Source of the DNA: Candidatus Kuenenia stuttgartensis
Lineage (GTDB): Bacteria > Planctomycetota > Planctomycetia > Planctomycetales > Planctomycetaceae
Assembly (NCBI GenBank): GCA_945861465.1
Contig: CAMAVB010000034.1
Location: forward strand, 1-44,587
DNA length: 44,587 nt
Reading direction: 5' to 3'
Below the pieces are notes generated by a model, which was given only the letters and a program-made list of their open reading frames with translations, searched no databases and was not told where the DNA came from. This document shows, in pieces, positions 25,274 through 33,335 of the stretch. Position 1 is the stretch's first letter. Each line of letters opens with the position of its first letter. The position numbers and the translations under genes are program-made.

Positions 25274-26887
25274 TCAGACCAGCCGATCCAAAACAGCCTC
25301 GATCTCTTCTGCCAGGGTCTCAACCGGCATGGCAGCCAACCAGCGCATTGTTCCCGATACACCTCGGACAAGCTGGGTCTCTACAACTTTCTCATTGGCA
25401 CTGTGCTGGCTTGCCACCGCAGCGGCGATTTTGACTTTGGTGGTAAAATCAAGACGATCTGCTTCTGTGGACTGGCGCTGCGTGGTCAGGTAGGCTGTCC
25501 CCAGGGCATCAAAGTAGGCCCCGATAAAAGTGACGGCATCCAGTTTTTCAGCCACCTCGACCAAATACGGACCTAAGTCCGCGTCCAGATTGTGGGCATT
25601 GGCATTTGGCGGCAAGTCTCCGGACTCCGGCAGCTCAAGAAATATTGTGAAAACGCGTTTCAGATGCGCTGTCGCCGCTTCAGAAATGTTGTCAGCTTCC
25701 AGGAGACTCTTCCGAGAGTCTTCCAAAGAGGCAGCCATGTCGGTCATCACACGTTTCAGTTGACACGAACGATGCTCCCTCTCTGCCGCTTCCTTCTGCC
25801 ATTGAACGACCTGATTGATCACATTGCGAAACCTCGAAACGTTCTGCCTTTCCAGAGCATCCGCCGAAGGGATGGTTTTCGATTCCCATCTTGCAATAAT
25901 CCTGTCCAGCTCCGCAGCACTCAGGGCCGAAAGTGAACAGGTGTCCGGATAGTACACGGTATTGAAATAGATGCCGATTCTGTTCTGGTTACAGTACGCG
26001 ACAATGTCAGGCATTTCCTGCCAGTTCTGCTGCATAGGACAAACGGCAAAGCTCATCGTACGAGAGTTCTGTCTTGAGTACTCCTGCAGAGTCGCCAGAT
26101 TCGCCATCACCGTCTCAAAAACCGCGTTCGGACGAATCGACTCAAACGTTGCACGCTGCATGCTGTCAATCGAAATGATCGGAAACACCTGGAGCGAATC
26201 CAGAAGCTCCCGGGCCCAGTGCGTCAATGTTGTCCCGTTTGTTGTTACGTAGACCTTGATGTCCGGATTAATCACGCGGATACGTTCCCAGATCTCGTGA
26301 TACATTCGAATCAGGAACGGCTCACCGCCAAAGAACTTTGCGACACGCAGGTGAGGCAGGAACTCGTCTAATTGGTCAACGAACCCGCTGTCATACGGGG
26401 AATGCAGGGGAGCCAGCATTTCACGGTTGCGTCGTATCGCCGAAGACCAATAGCCTCCACACATGATGCACTCAAGATTGCAGGTGTTCGTCAACGAGAA
26501 CTCGAACTGTAGCGGCATTGGCACGTCACCTTGATTGGAGGCACCCTTTCCGCTGTCGGCCAATGAGTCAAAGACACTCATCTGGCCTGTAAAATTTCCG
26601 CTCTGCAACTGGTGGGCGCAGGACTGGCACCCGCCACCCAGGTCATTTTCCCGGATGTATTGCCGCAACGCCCGCGCTTTATCGCCAAACCACATTGAGC
26701 GAATAGAGTCCTGAGGCCAGGTACCCAGCACATGAGTGGTATTATAGCAGCACGCGACGGCGTTTCCGCTTTGGTTAAAATAGATGTTACGAAACGGAGC
26801 ATGGCAGAGGATGCCTGTATCGGCCGTCTGTCGTACCGCGTTGTATTTATCGACCACGGGTTGCGAAATAATGTGACTGCTTACCAT
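25274..26887 (-). CDS. Radical SAM protein with N-terminal SPASM/twitch-like cysteine domain
   Basis: A 537-residue radical SAM enzyme. The core cluster motif is CNLECIMC (C136, C140, C143), followed by FFGGEPF as the glycine-rich SAM motif and KVYVTTNGTTL. Upstream is a Cys-rich region: C28 in HAPF context, C46-C47 in AVACCYN, and C87/C90 in GGCQSCAHQ, as in SPASM/twitch modules that hold an auxiliary [4Fe-4S] cluster. SPASM usually follows the radical SAM core; here the Cys-rich part comes first. The last 200 residues are helical and unrecognised. ATG 26887 has AAGGA 5-6 nt upstream and is preferred over the longer frame starting at 26956, which overlaps the sulfotransferase gene. The substrate could be a peptide or a sugar; no candidate precursor peptide gene was found nearby. 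Confidence 0.85.
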   Translation of the reverse strand: MVSSHIISQPVVDKYNAVRQTADTGILCHAPFRNIYFNQSGNAVACCYNTTHVLGTWPQDSIRSMWFGDKARALRQYIRENDLGGGCQSCAHQLQSGNFTGQMSVFDSLADSGKGASNQGDVPMPLQFEFSLTNTCNLECIMCGGYWSSAIRRNREMLAPLHSPYDSGFVDQLDEFLPHLRVAKFFGGEPFLIRMYHEIWERIRVINPDIKVYVTTNGTTLTHWARELLDSLQVFPIISIDSMQRATFESIRPNAVFETVMANLATLQEYSRQNSRTMSFAVCPMQQNWQEMPDIVAYCNQNRIGIYFNTVYYPDTCSLSALSAAELDRIIARWESKTIPSADALERQNVSRFRNVINQVVQWQKEAAEREHRSCQLKRVMTDMAASLEDSRKSLLEADNISEAATAHLKRVFTIFLELPESGDLPPNANAHNLDADLGPYLVEVAEKLDAVTFIGAYFDALGTAYLTTQRQSTEADRLDFTTKVKIAAAVASQHSANEKVVETQLVRGVSGTMRWLAAMPVETLAEEIEAVLDRLV

Positions 26888-26943
26888 TGTGTTCCTTTTT
26901 CGAGCGTCCTGGTTCAATCGGTCGGATGGCCGGTCGGCAGGTA

Positions 26944-27792
26944 TCAAAGACTCCACTTCTCAAACCGATTGCCCGTCAAAGTGCGCAGCCGATCGACGTC
27001 GTCTTTGAGGCAATCGACAAGGCGCTGCCTCAATACAGGAGTCAAACAAGGCTTCACCACCGGGTAGGAAAAATACGGGTAGAACATTGGGCACAGGCCG
27101 TCGCACAGAAACCGTGGCAGCGACTCCCTGCGGCCCCACGCCCAATTGCCGAGAGCACGTTTCAGGAGTCGCACCATCCAGATGGGGCGGCGATAGACGC
27201 TGGACGGATGATGAATCCTTGAAAAACCGGGACTGACAAAGAATTCATCGACTCCAAGGAAACGAAAAATCTTTCCCAGAGTTTGCTGTGGGTCTGCCTG
27301 TAAGTCATCGAGGCTCACAATGCAGATATTCTGCTCTTTGAAAATCGAAAGGTATTGCTGAATCTGCAGGTAGTATTTGCTTCGGCAGACAAGAACGTTG
27401 GTCTCATCCAGGTTGTGCAGGGCGTCTGTAATGTCTCGATCTTCCATCCCACGACCATAGTCCATGACGTAGTGCGAGATGATCCGCTGGATGGGGTCCC
27501 GTACCAAATACAGTAACTTTGCATCCGGAACGACTGCGTGCATTCGTTCCGGTACGCCGGCATGCTCAGGCCAACTGGCGTAGAGAGGTGAGGCTTCACC
27601 GCGCTGCGGGGCGGAAGAGCCGAAGTTCGACTCGTACCAATCGATTCCCCGCAACCAGTTTTTTTCCTGAATGAAGAAATTCAGCTCCTTCTCACGCGAC
27701 ATGAAGATCTGCGGATGGAGCATCAGATAATTATATAAACTGGTCGTCCCGGCCTTCTGGGCACCAACGACGATGAAATTGGGCAGTGCCAT
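26944..27792 (-). CDS. Sulfotransferase (PAPS-dependent, Sulfotransfer_1-like)
   Basis: A 282-residue cytoplasmic sulfotransferase. The 5'-phosphosulfate loop GAQKAGTTSLYNYL (about 10-23) is intact, as are KELNFF, LLYLVRDPIQRIISHY (the 3'-phosphate region) and VSLDDLQADPQQTLGKIFRF near residue 160. The type resembles heparan-sulfate N-deacetylase/sulfotransferase-like and bacterial carbohydrate sulfotransferases. It would transfer sulfate from PAPS to a sugar or lipid hydroxyl or amine. The ATG at 27792 has only a weak GGAA upstream. It lies 38 nt after the polyprenyl-synthetase homologue and 56 nt before the radical SAM start, in one direction, so the three are probably co-transcribed. Unlike the sulfotransferase at 8980-10119 and the domain at 21330-24023, this one keeps all expected motifs. 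Confidence 0.9.
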   Translation of the reverse strand: MALPNFIVVGAQKAGTTSLYNYLMLHPQIFMSREKELNFFIQEKNWLRGIDWYESNFGSSAPQRGEASPLYASWPEHAGVPERMHAVVPDAKLLYLVRDPIQRIISHYVMDYGRGMEDRDITDALHNLDETNVLVCRSKYYLQIQQYLSIFKEQNICIVSLDDLQADPQQTLGKIFRFLGVDEFFVSPGFSRIHHPSSVYRRPIWMVRLLKRALGNWAWGRRESLPRFLCDGLCPMFYPYFSYPVVKPCLTPVLRQRLVDCLKDDVDRLRTLTGNRFEKWSL

Positions 27793-27830
27793 GCAGTGAT
27801 TCCGCTTTCGATGTGCCGGCGCGTGGCACC

Positions 27831-28811
27831 TCAGTATCGAAGTTTGCTTAGAACTCTTCCCAGCGACTCAGGCAATTCGAGGCACGCACCGAGCCTGGCA
27901 AGTTCTCTGTCAAGCCTCGATTCGATGCGTGCCTGTCCCCGATCACCAACGACAGAAATGAGCTGGACTGCGATTTTTCGCAGCGGGAGTGTTTCGCCGG
28001 TGGACTGACCAAGCTGTTGCTGAAGTGCAGACAACTCCGTCCCTGAGATGATCTTTGTCGCCCATGCCCACGGCCAGGTCACGCGCAGGTTTCGCAGGTC
28101 GTCCGATCTTTCGTCGCCGTTTGCAAATCTTCTCAGTTCGAGCAGATCGTTAAACATCTGAAGGCACATCCCGACCCCCGCCCCGAATCGGGAAAGCGCG
28201 CGACGAGTTTCACGCGGGGCGTTTGCAGCGGTTGCTCCCAGCCAGGCGGCCAGTTCCGTTATTCCGCCAGTCTTGAGGCGACTGATCGCCTGAGCCGTGG
28301 GATAGATCTCTTCCGGAGACAGCAAGTCAATTCGCGCTGACAAATCAAGTGCCTGGCCTTCATGGCAACGAAGAATCGTACGTGTCGTCACCTCCAGAAT
28401 TCGATGCCGCGTCCGGGAGTTGAAAGGTGACGTCGCCAACTTGTCGAAAGCCTGAAAATACATCCAGTTGCCCGTGTTCAGGGCCAAAGGAATCCCAATT
28501 TCACGATGAAGTGTGGGTTTGCCGCGCCGCTCGTTCGAGTCATCTTCGATGTCATCAATGATCAGGGAACCGGCATGAAGAAGCTCTATCGCCTCCGAGA
28601 TGGCACGCGGTGCATCCCCCGAGCCGCCGGAAACTCGGAACAACTCATTGACCAATTCCGCTCGAATCCCTTTCCCACTGCGAGACAGGAATTGCTTTAC
28701 AGGATCGTTGAGTCCCTGATCCCACAAGCGTTGTGGCACGGAGTGATGTAAACGCTCATGTGGCGTGGAATTCTGGGCATCTGTTGCTAAAAACAAATGG
28801 TCACTCATCAT
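27831..28811 (-). CDS. Polyprenyl synthetase family protein
   Basis: A 326-residue all-helical trans-prenyltransferase homologue, near the family's usual 320-350. The first Asp-rich motif is intact (LIIDDIEDDSNERRGKP, DDIEDD at 86-91). The usual GGKRxRP start is SGKGIRA (45-51). The second Asp-rich motif, normally DDxxD, reads NDLLE (221-225), so two of its metal-binding acids are altered. The protein may extend a prenyl chain with changed kinetics or stop at a short product; loss of activity is also possible. ATG 28811 is given; the adjacent ATG 28808 has better spacing to GAGGAG. It is the first gene of the 19.8-28.8 kb minus-strand run and faces a divergent gene across about 400 nt. Confidence 0.88.
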   Translation of the reverse strand: MMSDHLFLATDAQNSTPHERLHHSVPQRLWDQGLNDPVKQFLSRSGKGIRAELVNELFRVSGGSGDAPRAISEAIELLHAGSLIIDDIEDDSNERRGKPTLHREIGIPLALNTGNWMYFQAFDKLATSPFNSRTRHRILEVTTRTILRCHEGQALDLSARIDLLSPEEIYPTAQAISRLKTGGITELAAWLGATAANAPRETRRALSRFGAGVGMCLQMFNDLLELRRFANGDERSDDLRNLRVTWPWAWATKIISGTELSALQQQLGQSTGETLPLRKIAVQLISVVGDRGQARIESRLDRELARLGACLELPESLGRVLSKLRY

Positions 28812-29217
28812 TGACTCCTCACAAACGCAGACGACTCAAAAGAATCTCGCACCGCTCCGTTGCGGGAAGTTGCCGAATACACGCCGACTCGGAGACTCTG
28901 TGGCGAACAGATGGTTCCTCTTTGACGGCAAAGCCGGGGCTCTCTGCCTTTCGAAGCCATCGGTAACAGAATTTCATACTGGTGGAAGGTCGGGGAATGA
29001 CGAAGAGAGGATTGGATTTGCCTTGATAGAGGTGAGGTCCTTGAGGTTTGTTCGAACACCTCTTGACCGATGCGCTTGGCCGCATGTTGCTTGTGCCGTT
29101 CATTGTGAGCTGTCTAGAATTCATGGACCGCAAGTTCGCATGGTGAGATTACTTCTTTAATCACAGGATTTTTGGCAACGAATCAGCGGCACATTTAAAA
29201 CAAGCGATCCATGAGCG
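28812..29217. other. Divergent intergenic region
   Basis: About 400 nt separate the first gene of the prenyl/sulfo cluster (minus) from the GT39-like gene (plus), so promoters for both should lie here. Short frames on both strands have noise-like translations. Apart from one weak plus-strand promoter-like pair near 29172-29200, I see no operator-like repeat or riboswitch-like structure. Confidence 0.5.
29172..29200 (+). promoter_or_regulatory. Possible sigma70-like promoter for the GT39-like gene
   Basis: TTGGCA at 29172-29177 and TTAAAA at 29195-29200 are separated by 17 nt, the preferred spacing. The -35 is a good match, but the -10 matches the consensus at only about three positions. The start codon at 29218 would lie very close to the transcription start, giving almost no leader, consistent with the absence of a Shine-Dalgarno sequence. 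Confidence 0.25.
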
Positions 29218-30909
29218 ATGACAATTAGACAGAGTCCCGGTTCAAAAAAAAAACCTGAGCTGGCTGCCAATTCCGGCGAGATATTCAGCGTGCCGTCAGG
29301 AGTGTTTTCGGGAGTCTGGGGGCAGGTTTGTCTGCTTTTCGCGGCTTGGGGAATTCTGTGCAGCCTGAACTGGACGAACGACGGCCTCTGGTTCCAGGGA
29401 GACGCCCCACGGCACGCAATTAACGGGTTATTCTGGAAGGATCTGCTGCACGAGGGGTGGCAGCAGCCAGACGACTATGCCCGGCGTTATTATGCCCGGT
29501 ATCCCACAATCTGCCCGACCGCTTATCCACCTGTCTTCTATTTGGTGGAGGCTGCGGGCTTCTCGATGTTCGGGCCTTCACCTTTCGTCGCCAAGTGGCT
29601 GGTGCTGGCATTCGCGCTGTTTGCCGGAATTTATACTCTGTTATGGTTGAGACGGTGGATCGAGCCGGCTGCGGGCGTCGTCGCCGGACTACTGCTGCTG
29701 ATGCCAGGCATAAGAGACTGGTCACATGCTGTGATGTTGAATGTTCCGGCGATGGCGTTCGGCGTGGGAGCCCTTTACCACAGCCGACGGGGGTTGGAAT
29801 TGCCGTACGACGGAGGCAGTTCGCGGCATTTAGCGATCGGCGTGGCGCTGGCTACGCTCGGAATCCTGACACATCCGACGCTGTGTACAGCAGTATTCAT
29901 AGGCTTGGCATGGATGTTGGCCCTTGGACGTTGGCGAATTCTGACAAGACCGAATATTCTGTGGCTTGCAGTTGCCTGCTCGGTCGTTCTGATACCTGCT
30001 TTCTTTGCAATTTATCACTTTGCACCACGACAGTTTGCACAGTTGTCTCCTCCGGCGGGACGCGAGATCGGGCTGTGGAGTTCAATGAAATATGTCGGAG
30101 CGCATTGCGTGCTGCCCATGGCGGGTTCTGTTGTTCTGGTTTCCGCAGCCGTCGGTCTGCTGGCGGGGCTTGCCCGCCCCCGCTGGCGTCGAGAGTCGGT
30201 CGTGGCTCTGCTCTGGATCGGGGTTCCCAGCTTTCTCTTGTCCTGCATTTGGGCCAAAGATGTTCGTTACTTGCTCATCGCCTGCCCAGCCCTCGTGTGT
30301 CTGATCGCCATTGCAGCGCTTTCGGCTTCCAGGTGGCTGTCGCATTGGGGTTGGCCGCGCCTCGCGCGGCTTGCTTTTGCCAGTCTGTTGGGAGGCCTCG
30401 CCCTGGCCAGCACCATTTCCGCACACCGCGCACCGCCGCCATCGATCAGCGGTTTTGTCGAGGTTGTAAGGTACATGGAGCAGGTCGCCCCGTCGGAACC
30501 CGTTTTTTACGAAGGACTTCTGGATGGCGTCTACACATTCCATCTGCGGGCCGATGACTCCAAATTCCAGCGACAAGTGGTTTTGGTTCGAAAATGGATT
30601 GTCGATGGTGCCAGGAAACCAATGACTTCCCAAGCGATTGGCGACAAAATCCTTTCATCTGGCTGTCGCTGGCTGGTCATGGAAATTCCCAGACCTATAC
30701 ACGAAACACTCCTGCTGGCGAAGCTGCGCGACGTTATCCGCCGGGAAGAGTTCGAGTTGGTGCGGACATTTCCGATGCCGAAAAGAGTTCTGCAACGCGT
30801 TGAAGTTTACCGAATTCGTAGTCCTTCAAGTAAACGCCTGGTCTCTCCCCCCGTCTTCGACCTGCCGCAGGAAGTTTTCGGTGGAACCGTCGATCCAATT
30901 CGCCGATGA
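29218..30909 (+). CDS. GT39/ArnT-like membrane glycosyltransferase
   Basis: A 563-residue polytopic protein of the GT-C (PMT/ArnT) type, which transfers a sugar from a polyprenyl-phosphate donor on the periplasmic side. After the first helix, GDAPRHAINGLFWKD holds the acidic motif expected in the first periplasmic loop. About ten more hydrophobic segments follow, with THPT and KDVRYLLIACPA near typical positions. The last 140 residues form a soluble domain (PVFYEGLLDGVYTFHLR and onward). An N-terminal Lys-rich stretch precedes the first helix. ATG 29218 has no clear ribosome-binding site. A C-terminal remnant of a paralogue lies at 2522-2809. The prenyl-chain genes across the divergent promoter region could supply a related lipid carrier; this link is inference. 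Confidence 0.82.
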   Translation: MTIRQSPGSKKKPELAANSGEIFSVPSGVFSGVWGQVCLLFAAWGILCSLNWTNDGLWFQGDAPRHAINGLFWKDLLHEGWQQPDDYARRYYARYPTICPTAYPPVFYLVEAAGFSMFGPSPFVAKWLVLAFALFAGIYTLLWLRRWIEPAAGVVAGLLLLMPGIRDWSHAVMLNVPAMAFGVGALYHSRRGLELPYDGGSSRHLAIGVALATLGILTHPTLCTAVFIGLAWMLALGRWRILTRPNILWLAVACSVVLIPAFFAIYHFAPRQFAQLSPPAGREIGLWSSMKYVGAHCVLPMAGSVVLVSAAVGLLAGLARPRWRRESVVALLWIGVPSFLLSCIWAKDVRYLLIACPALVCLIAIAALSASRWLSHWGWPRLARLAFASLLGGLALASTISAHRAPPPSISGFVEVVRYMEQVAPSEPVFYEGLLDGVYTFHLRADDSKFQRQVVLVRKWIVDGARKPMTSQAIGDKILSSGCRWLVMEIPRPIHETLLLAKLRDVIRREEFELVRTFPMPKRVLQRVEVYRIRSPSSKRLVSPPVFDLPQEVFGGTVDPIRR

Positions 30910-31091
30910 CGTCCCTTTCCAATGTGGCTTATTGCTGCTGGTAGACGCCCCGATTCACAAATCGCGATGCCTGGAGAGTTGTCGGAGCAACTGAGTTGGC
31001 CAATGCCAGGCAGGGGGCGAAGCGCGAGATAGCTGCAATAACGCGGGAGTCGCTCCTGCAGTCCGCCACGAAATGCACAATGTCATTAACT

Positions 31092-32717
31092 TCACGCCTG
31101 TGCGGGCAACGTGACTTCTTCAACCAATTGCACGTGTACCGTGTCATCATGGGCGGATGTTGGTCGGCAGGTTTCTCCAACGGAGATCTCGGACTCGATC
31201 TCGACGCCGATCGATCGTTCTGGGCCCACCGCAATGTGCAAACCTGAAAGCACCTTAACTTCAGCAGTCCGATCTTCCTCAGCTTCACCGGCACGGATTT
31301 CCTCGTGATATTCCTGCTCGGTATTGACCGCCCACAGGTCGTGGTTTTCACCCTGCAACAGGTTCCGCACGGCCAGCATGCCAGTGAGCATGGTGTGGTC
31401 CTGGTTGTTGTAACGATGCAGGCCGTTGCGCCCGATCGTCTGCAGGTTCTCCAGCCCCTCCACATACTCGCGCAGGATCGTCAGGTGTTCCCGATAGGCA
31501 GCATCATAAACCGGGTATGACTTTTCCACCCGGAACACGCAGCCGTCCACGATGTCGGCGCAGTTGGCCAGGCCCAGTCGGTCCACCTCGCGCTTTCCCA
31601 GTTCAACCAGTTCCTGGTCCGACATATTCCAAATCTCGTCACCCTGGTTGCAAAAGTACTCCAGCCCCAGACTACTCTGGTCCGGATTTGGCACCATGTC
31701 CGGACTCCAATTCCCATAGTTCTGAATCCGCCCGACTTTGACCTGTGGATCGTGGATGTAGATCCAGTTGTCATCAAAAAGATCAGGATGGTTGACGATC
31801 AGGCAGACCGTGAGGAAGTCCCGGTACTTTAATTCGCCCGCCGCCAGAATGACGTGGTCAGGAGCTGGTGGATCGAGCTTTCTGACCAACTCGGTCAGCG
31901 GCATGCTGGAAATGAAATCCGTGCCCTCGACGGGCAGCTCCCGACCGTGTTCCGTAATGATCACACGATCGATGCGGTTCCCGGTCCGTTCAATGCGCAC
32001 GACGTCAGATTCCATCCTGACCTTGCCGTCGCGGTCCCGGATTCTGGCAGCCACCGCACGCCACATCATGCCCGGTCCCAATCGTGGATAGTGGAATAGC
32101 TCGATCAGTGTCTTGATGTTCTTGTCCGGCCTGCGAAACATATTCAAAACGGCGGTTTTCAGCGATAGCCCCTGGATCCGCTGTGCCGCCCACTCGGCCC
32201 TCAACTCCGTGCAGGGAATGCCCCAGACCTTTTCGGTGTACGTCTTAAAAAACGTCTCGAACAACCGCTTGCCGAAGCGATTGGTCACCCAATGTTCGAA
32301 CGTTTCCTCCACCGGATGGGGGAACGCTTTCCAGCGCAGACAGCTGATTGTGATCAGCAGACTTTCCCACAATCCCAAGCTCAGCAGCGTGTTCAGCGGC
32401 TTGAGCGGATAATCAAAGAACCGCTGCCGATAGTAGATCCTGGACATCCGATCCCGTTCAACAAAATCATCGACGAGTATCTTCTGCCAAAACGCTTCTA
32501 CTGCCTGTGACTTGGTGAAGAATCGATGTCCGCCCATGTCGAAATGGAAGCCGCGATAAGACTCGGTGCGGGACAGTCCACCTACGATCGGCGCTTTCTC
32601 AAGCACCGTGGTGCTGACGCCTTGAACTACCAACTCGTGGGCAGCAGTCAGGCCAGCAGGACCACCCCCGATGACGACGACGTTTCGATGATCGAGGTTA
32701 AAGAAACTATTCAGCAT
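31092..32717 (-). CDS. FAD-dependent oxidoreductase, UDP-galactopyranose-mutase-like
   Basis: A 541-residue flavoprotein. The dinucleotide-binding motif is VVVIGGGPAGLTAAHEL, followed by VLEKAPIVGGLSRTESYRG and FDMGGHRFFTK, as in UDP-galactopyranose mutase and related FAD/NAD(P)-binding amino-oxidase proteins. FFKTYTEKVWGIPCTEL and YPRLGPGMMW are characteristic later segments. Such proteins occur in many polysaccharide loci and may isomerise or oxidise a nucleotide sugar, but the exact reaction is not set by motif. About 65 residues after the normal end (from GEAEEDRTAEVKVL) are acidic and rich in Val and Thr, an unusual tail. ATG 32717 is chosen because it lies just before the FAD motif; the frame opens at 32774. 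It is convergent with the GT39-like gene. Confidence 0.82.
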   Translation of the reverse strand: MLNSFFNLDHRNVVVIGGGPAGLTAAHELVVQGVSTTVLEKAPIVGGLSRTESYRGFHFDMGGHRFFTKSQAVEAFWQKILVDDFVERDRMSRIYYRQRFFDYPLKPLNTLLSLGLWESLLITISCLRWKAFPHPVEETFEHWVTNRFGKRLFETFFKTYTEKVWGIPCTELRAEWAAQRIQGLSLKTAVLNMFRRPDKNIKTLIELFHYPRLGPGMMWRAVAARIRDRDGKVRMESDVVRIERTGNRIDRVIITEHGRELPVEGTDFISSMPLTELVRKLDPPAPDHVILAAGELKYRDFLTVCLIVNHPDLFDDNWIYIHDPQVKVGRIQNYGNWSPDMVPNPDQSSLGLEYFCNQGDEIWNMSDQELVELGKREVDRLGLANCADIVDGCVFRVEKSYPVYDAAYREHLTILREYVEGLENLQTIGRNGLHRYNNQDHTMLTGMLAVRNLLQGENHDLWAVNTEQEYHEEIRAGEAEEDRTAEVKVLSGLHIAVGPERSIGVEIESEISVGETCRPTSAHDDTVHVQLVEEVTLPAQA

Positions 32718-33000
32718 GCAGTCATCACTTTCCGCGGACGCTTCGCTTTCGAGGATCTCGCCAAAGCGGATCAAGCAACCATCAAGGGACGCTGTTTTGG
32801 CCTGTGGCCTTCACTTGCCGCGAAAGGGGGGGCGATGATTTGATGAACTTTCAGCAAGATCATTGCGCACCCTAGGCGCAAACTTCGTTCTTCTGGGTAG
32901 CCACATCGCTCCCAGCAGAATTGTTCGAATTTCCAGGAGGGCCAGAGTAGACACGGCAATTTTGCGTTGCAACACAACTGAACTGTAAAAATGAAAATAG

Positions 33001-33105
33001 CCCTTCTTGCTGCTGGAGGCGAGAGACGAGAATGAACGGACTCGGTTCAAGCGCCAGCTTTCCCAACTGGATGTGTTGATCTTTGATGGACTCGGTCATG
33101 TGCCG
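33001..33105 (+). pseudogene. IS21-family istB fragment
   Basis: Thirty-five codons between a TAG and an unrelated sequence read PFLLLEARDENERTRFKR followed by QLSQLDVLIFDGLGHVP. This matches the Walker-B region of the IstB ATPase of IS21 elements, which typically has ARDEK...L...DLLIIDELGFVP. The Walker A region, the rest of istB, istA and the element's ends are not visible. It is a scar of an old insertion. The sequence changes character at once into the AAC-rich repeat at 33144, so a deletion or recombination joined the two. Confidence 0.65.
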
Positions 33106-33143
33106 ACGACAATGACGGGCGAAGGCCGAGTAGCTGCGTGTAG

Positions 33144-33335
33144 CGCGGGGGGTCGTTCAACAACAACGCAGCCAATGTACGTTTGGCGAACCGCAACAGC
33201 AGTCAGCCGAACAACCGTATCAACAACAACCGTTTCCGGGTGGCGAGCACTTTGTGTCTGGACAATTGTCCCGTCGTGCCGGGATTCACTGGTATTACTG
33301 TTTCGGCAATGCATCAGTGGAGCGTTCCTGAGTGA
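33144..33335 (+). pseudogene. Diversity-generating-retroelement-like variable/template sequence
   Basis: In the frame beginning at 33144, the sequence encodes RGGSFNNNAANVRLANRN, then SSQPNNRINNNRFRVAST, and ends at TGA 33335. This is the form of the C-terminal C-type-lectin/FGE-like variable region of DGR target proteins: a GGS(F/W)NNN start, Asn codons nearly all AAC (ten AAC and one AAT), and an R-F-R-V-A end. In DGRs, mutagenic reverse transcription changes template adenines, so variable codons are AAC-rich. A TAG (33141) directly precedes the frame, so it is either a template repeat, which need not be coding, or the end of a dead target gene. No reverse transcriptase or avd gene is present in the window. 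Confidence 0.55.

Noticed and set aside
29457-30557. 366-codon open frame in a different plus-strand frame inside the GT39-like gene
   Set aside because: The translation is Arg/Cys/Ser-rich without hydrophobic helices. The overlapping frame encodes a clear polytopic membrane protein that also has a paralogous remnant elsewhere.
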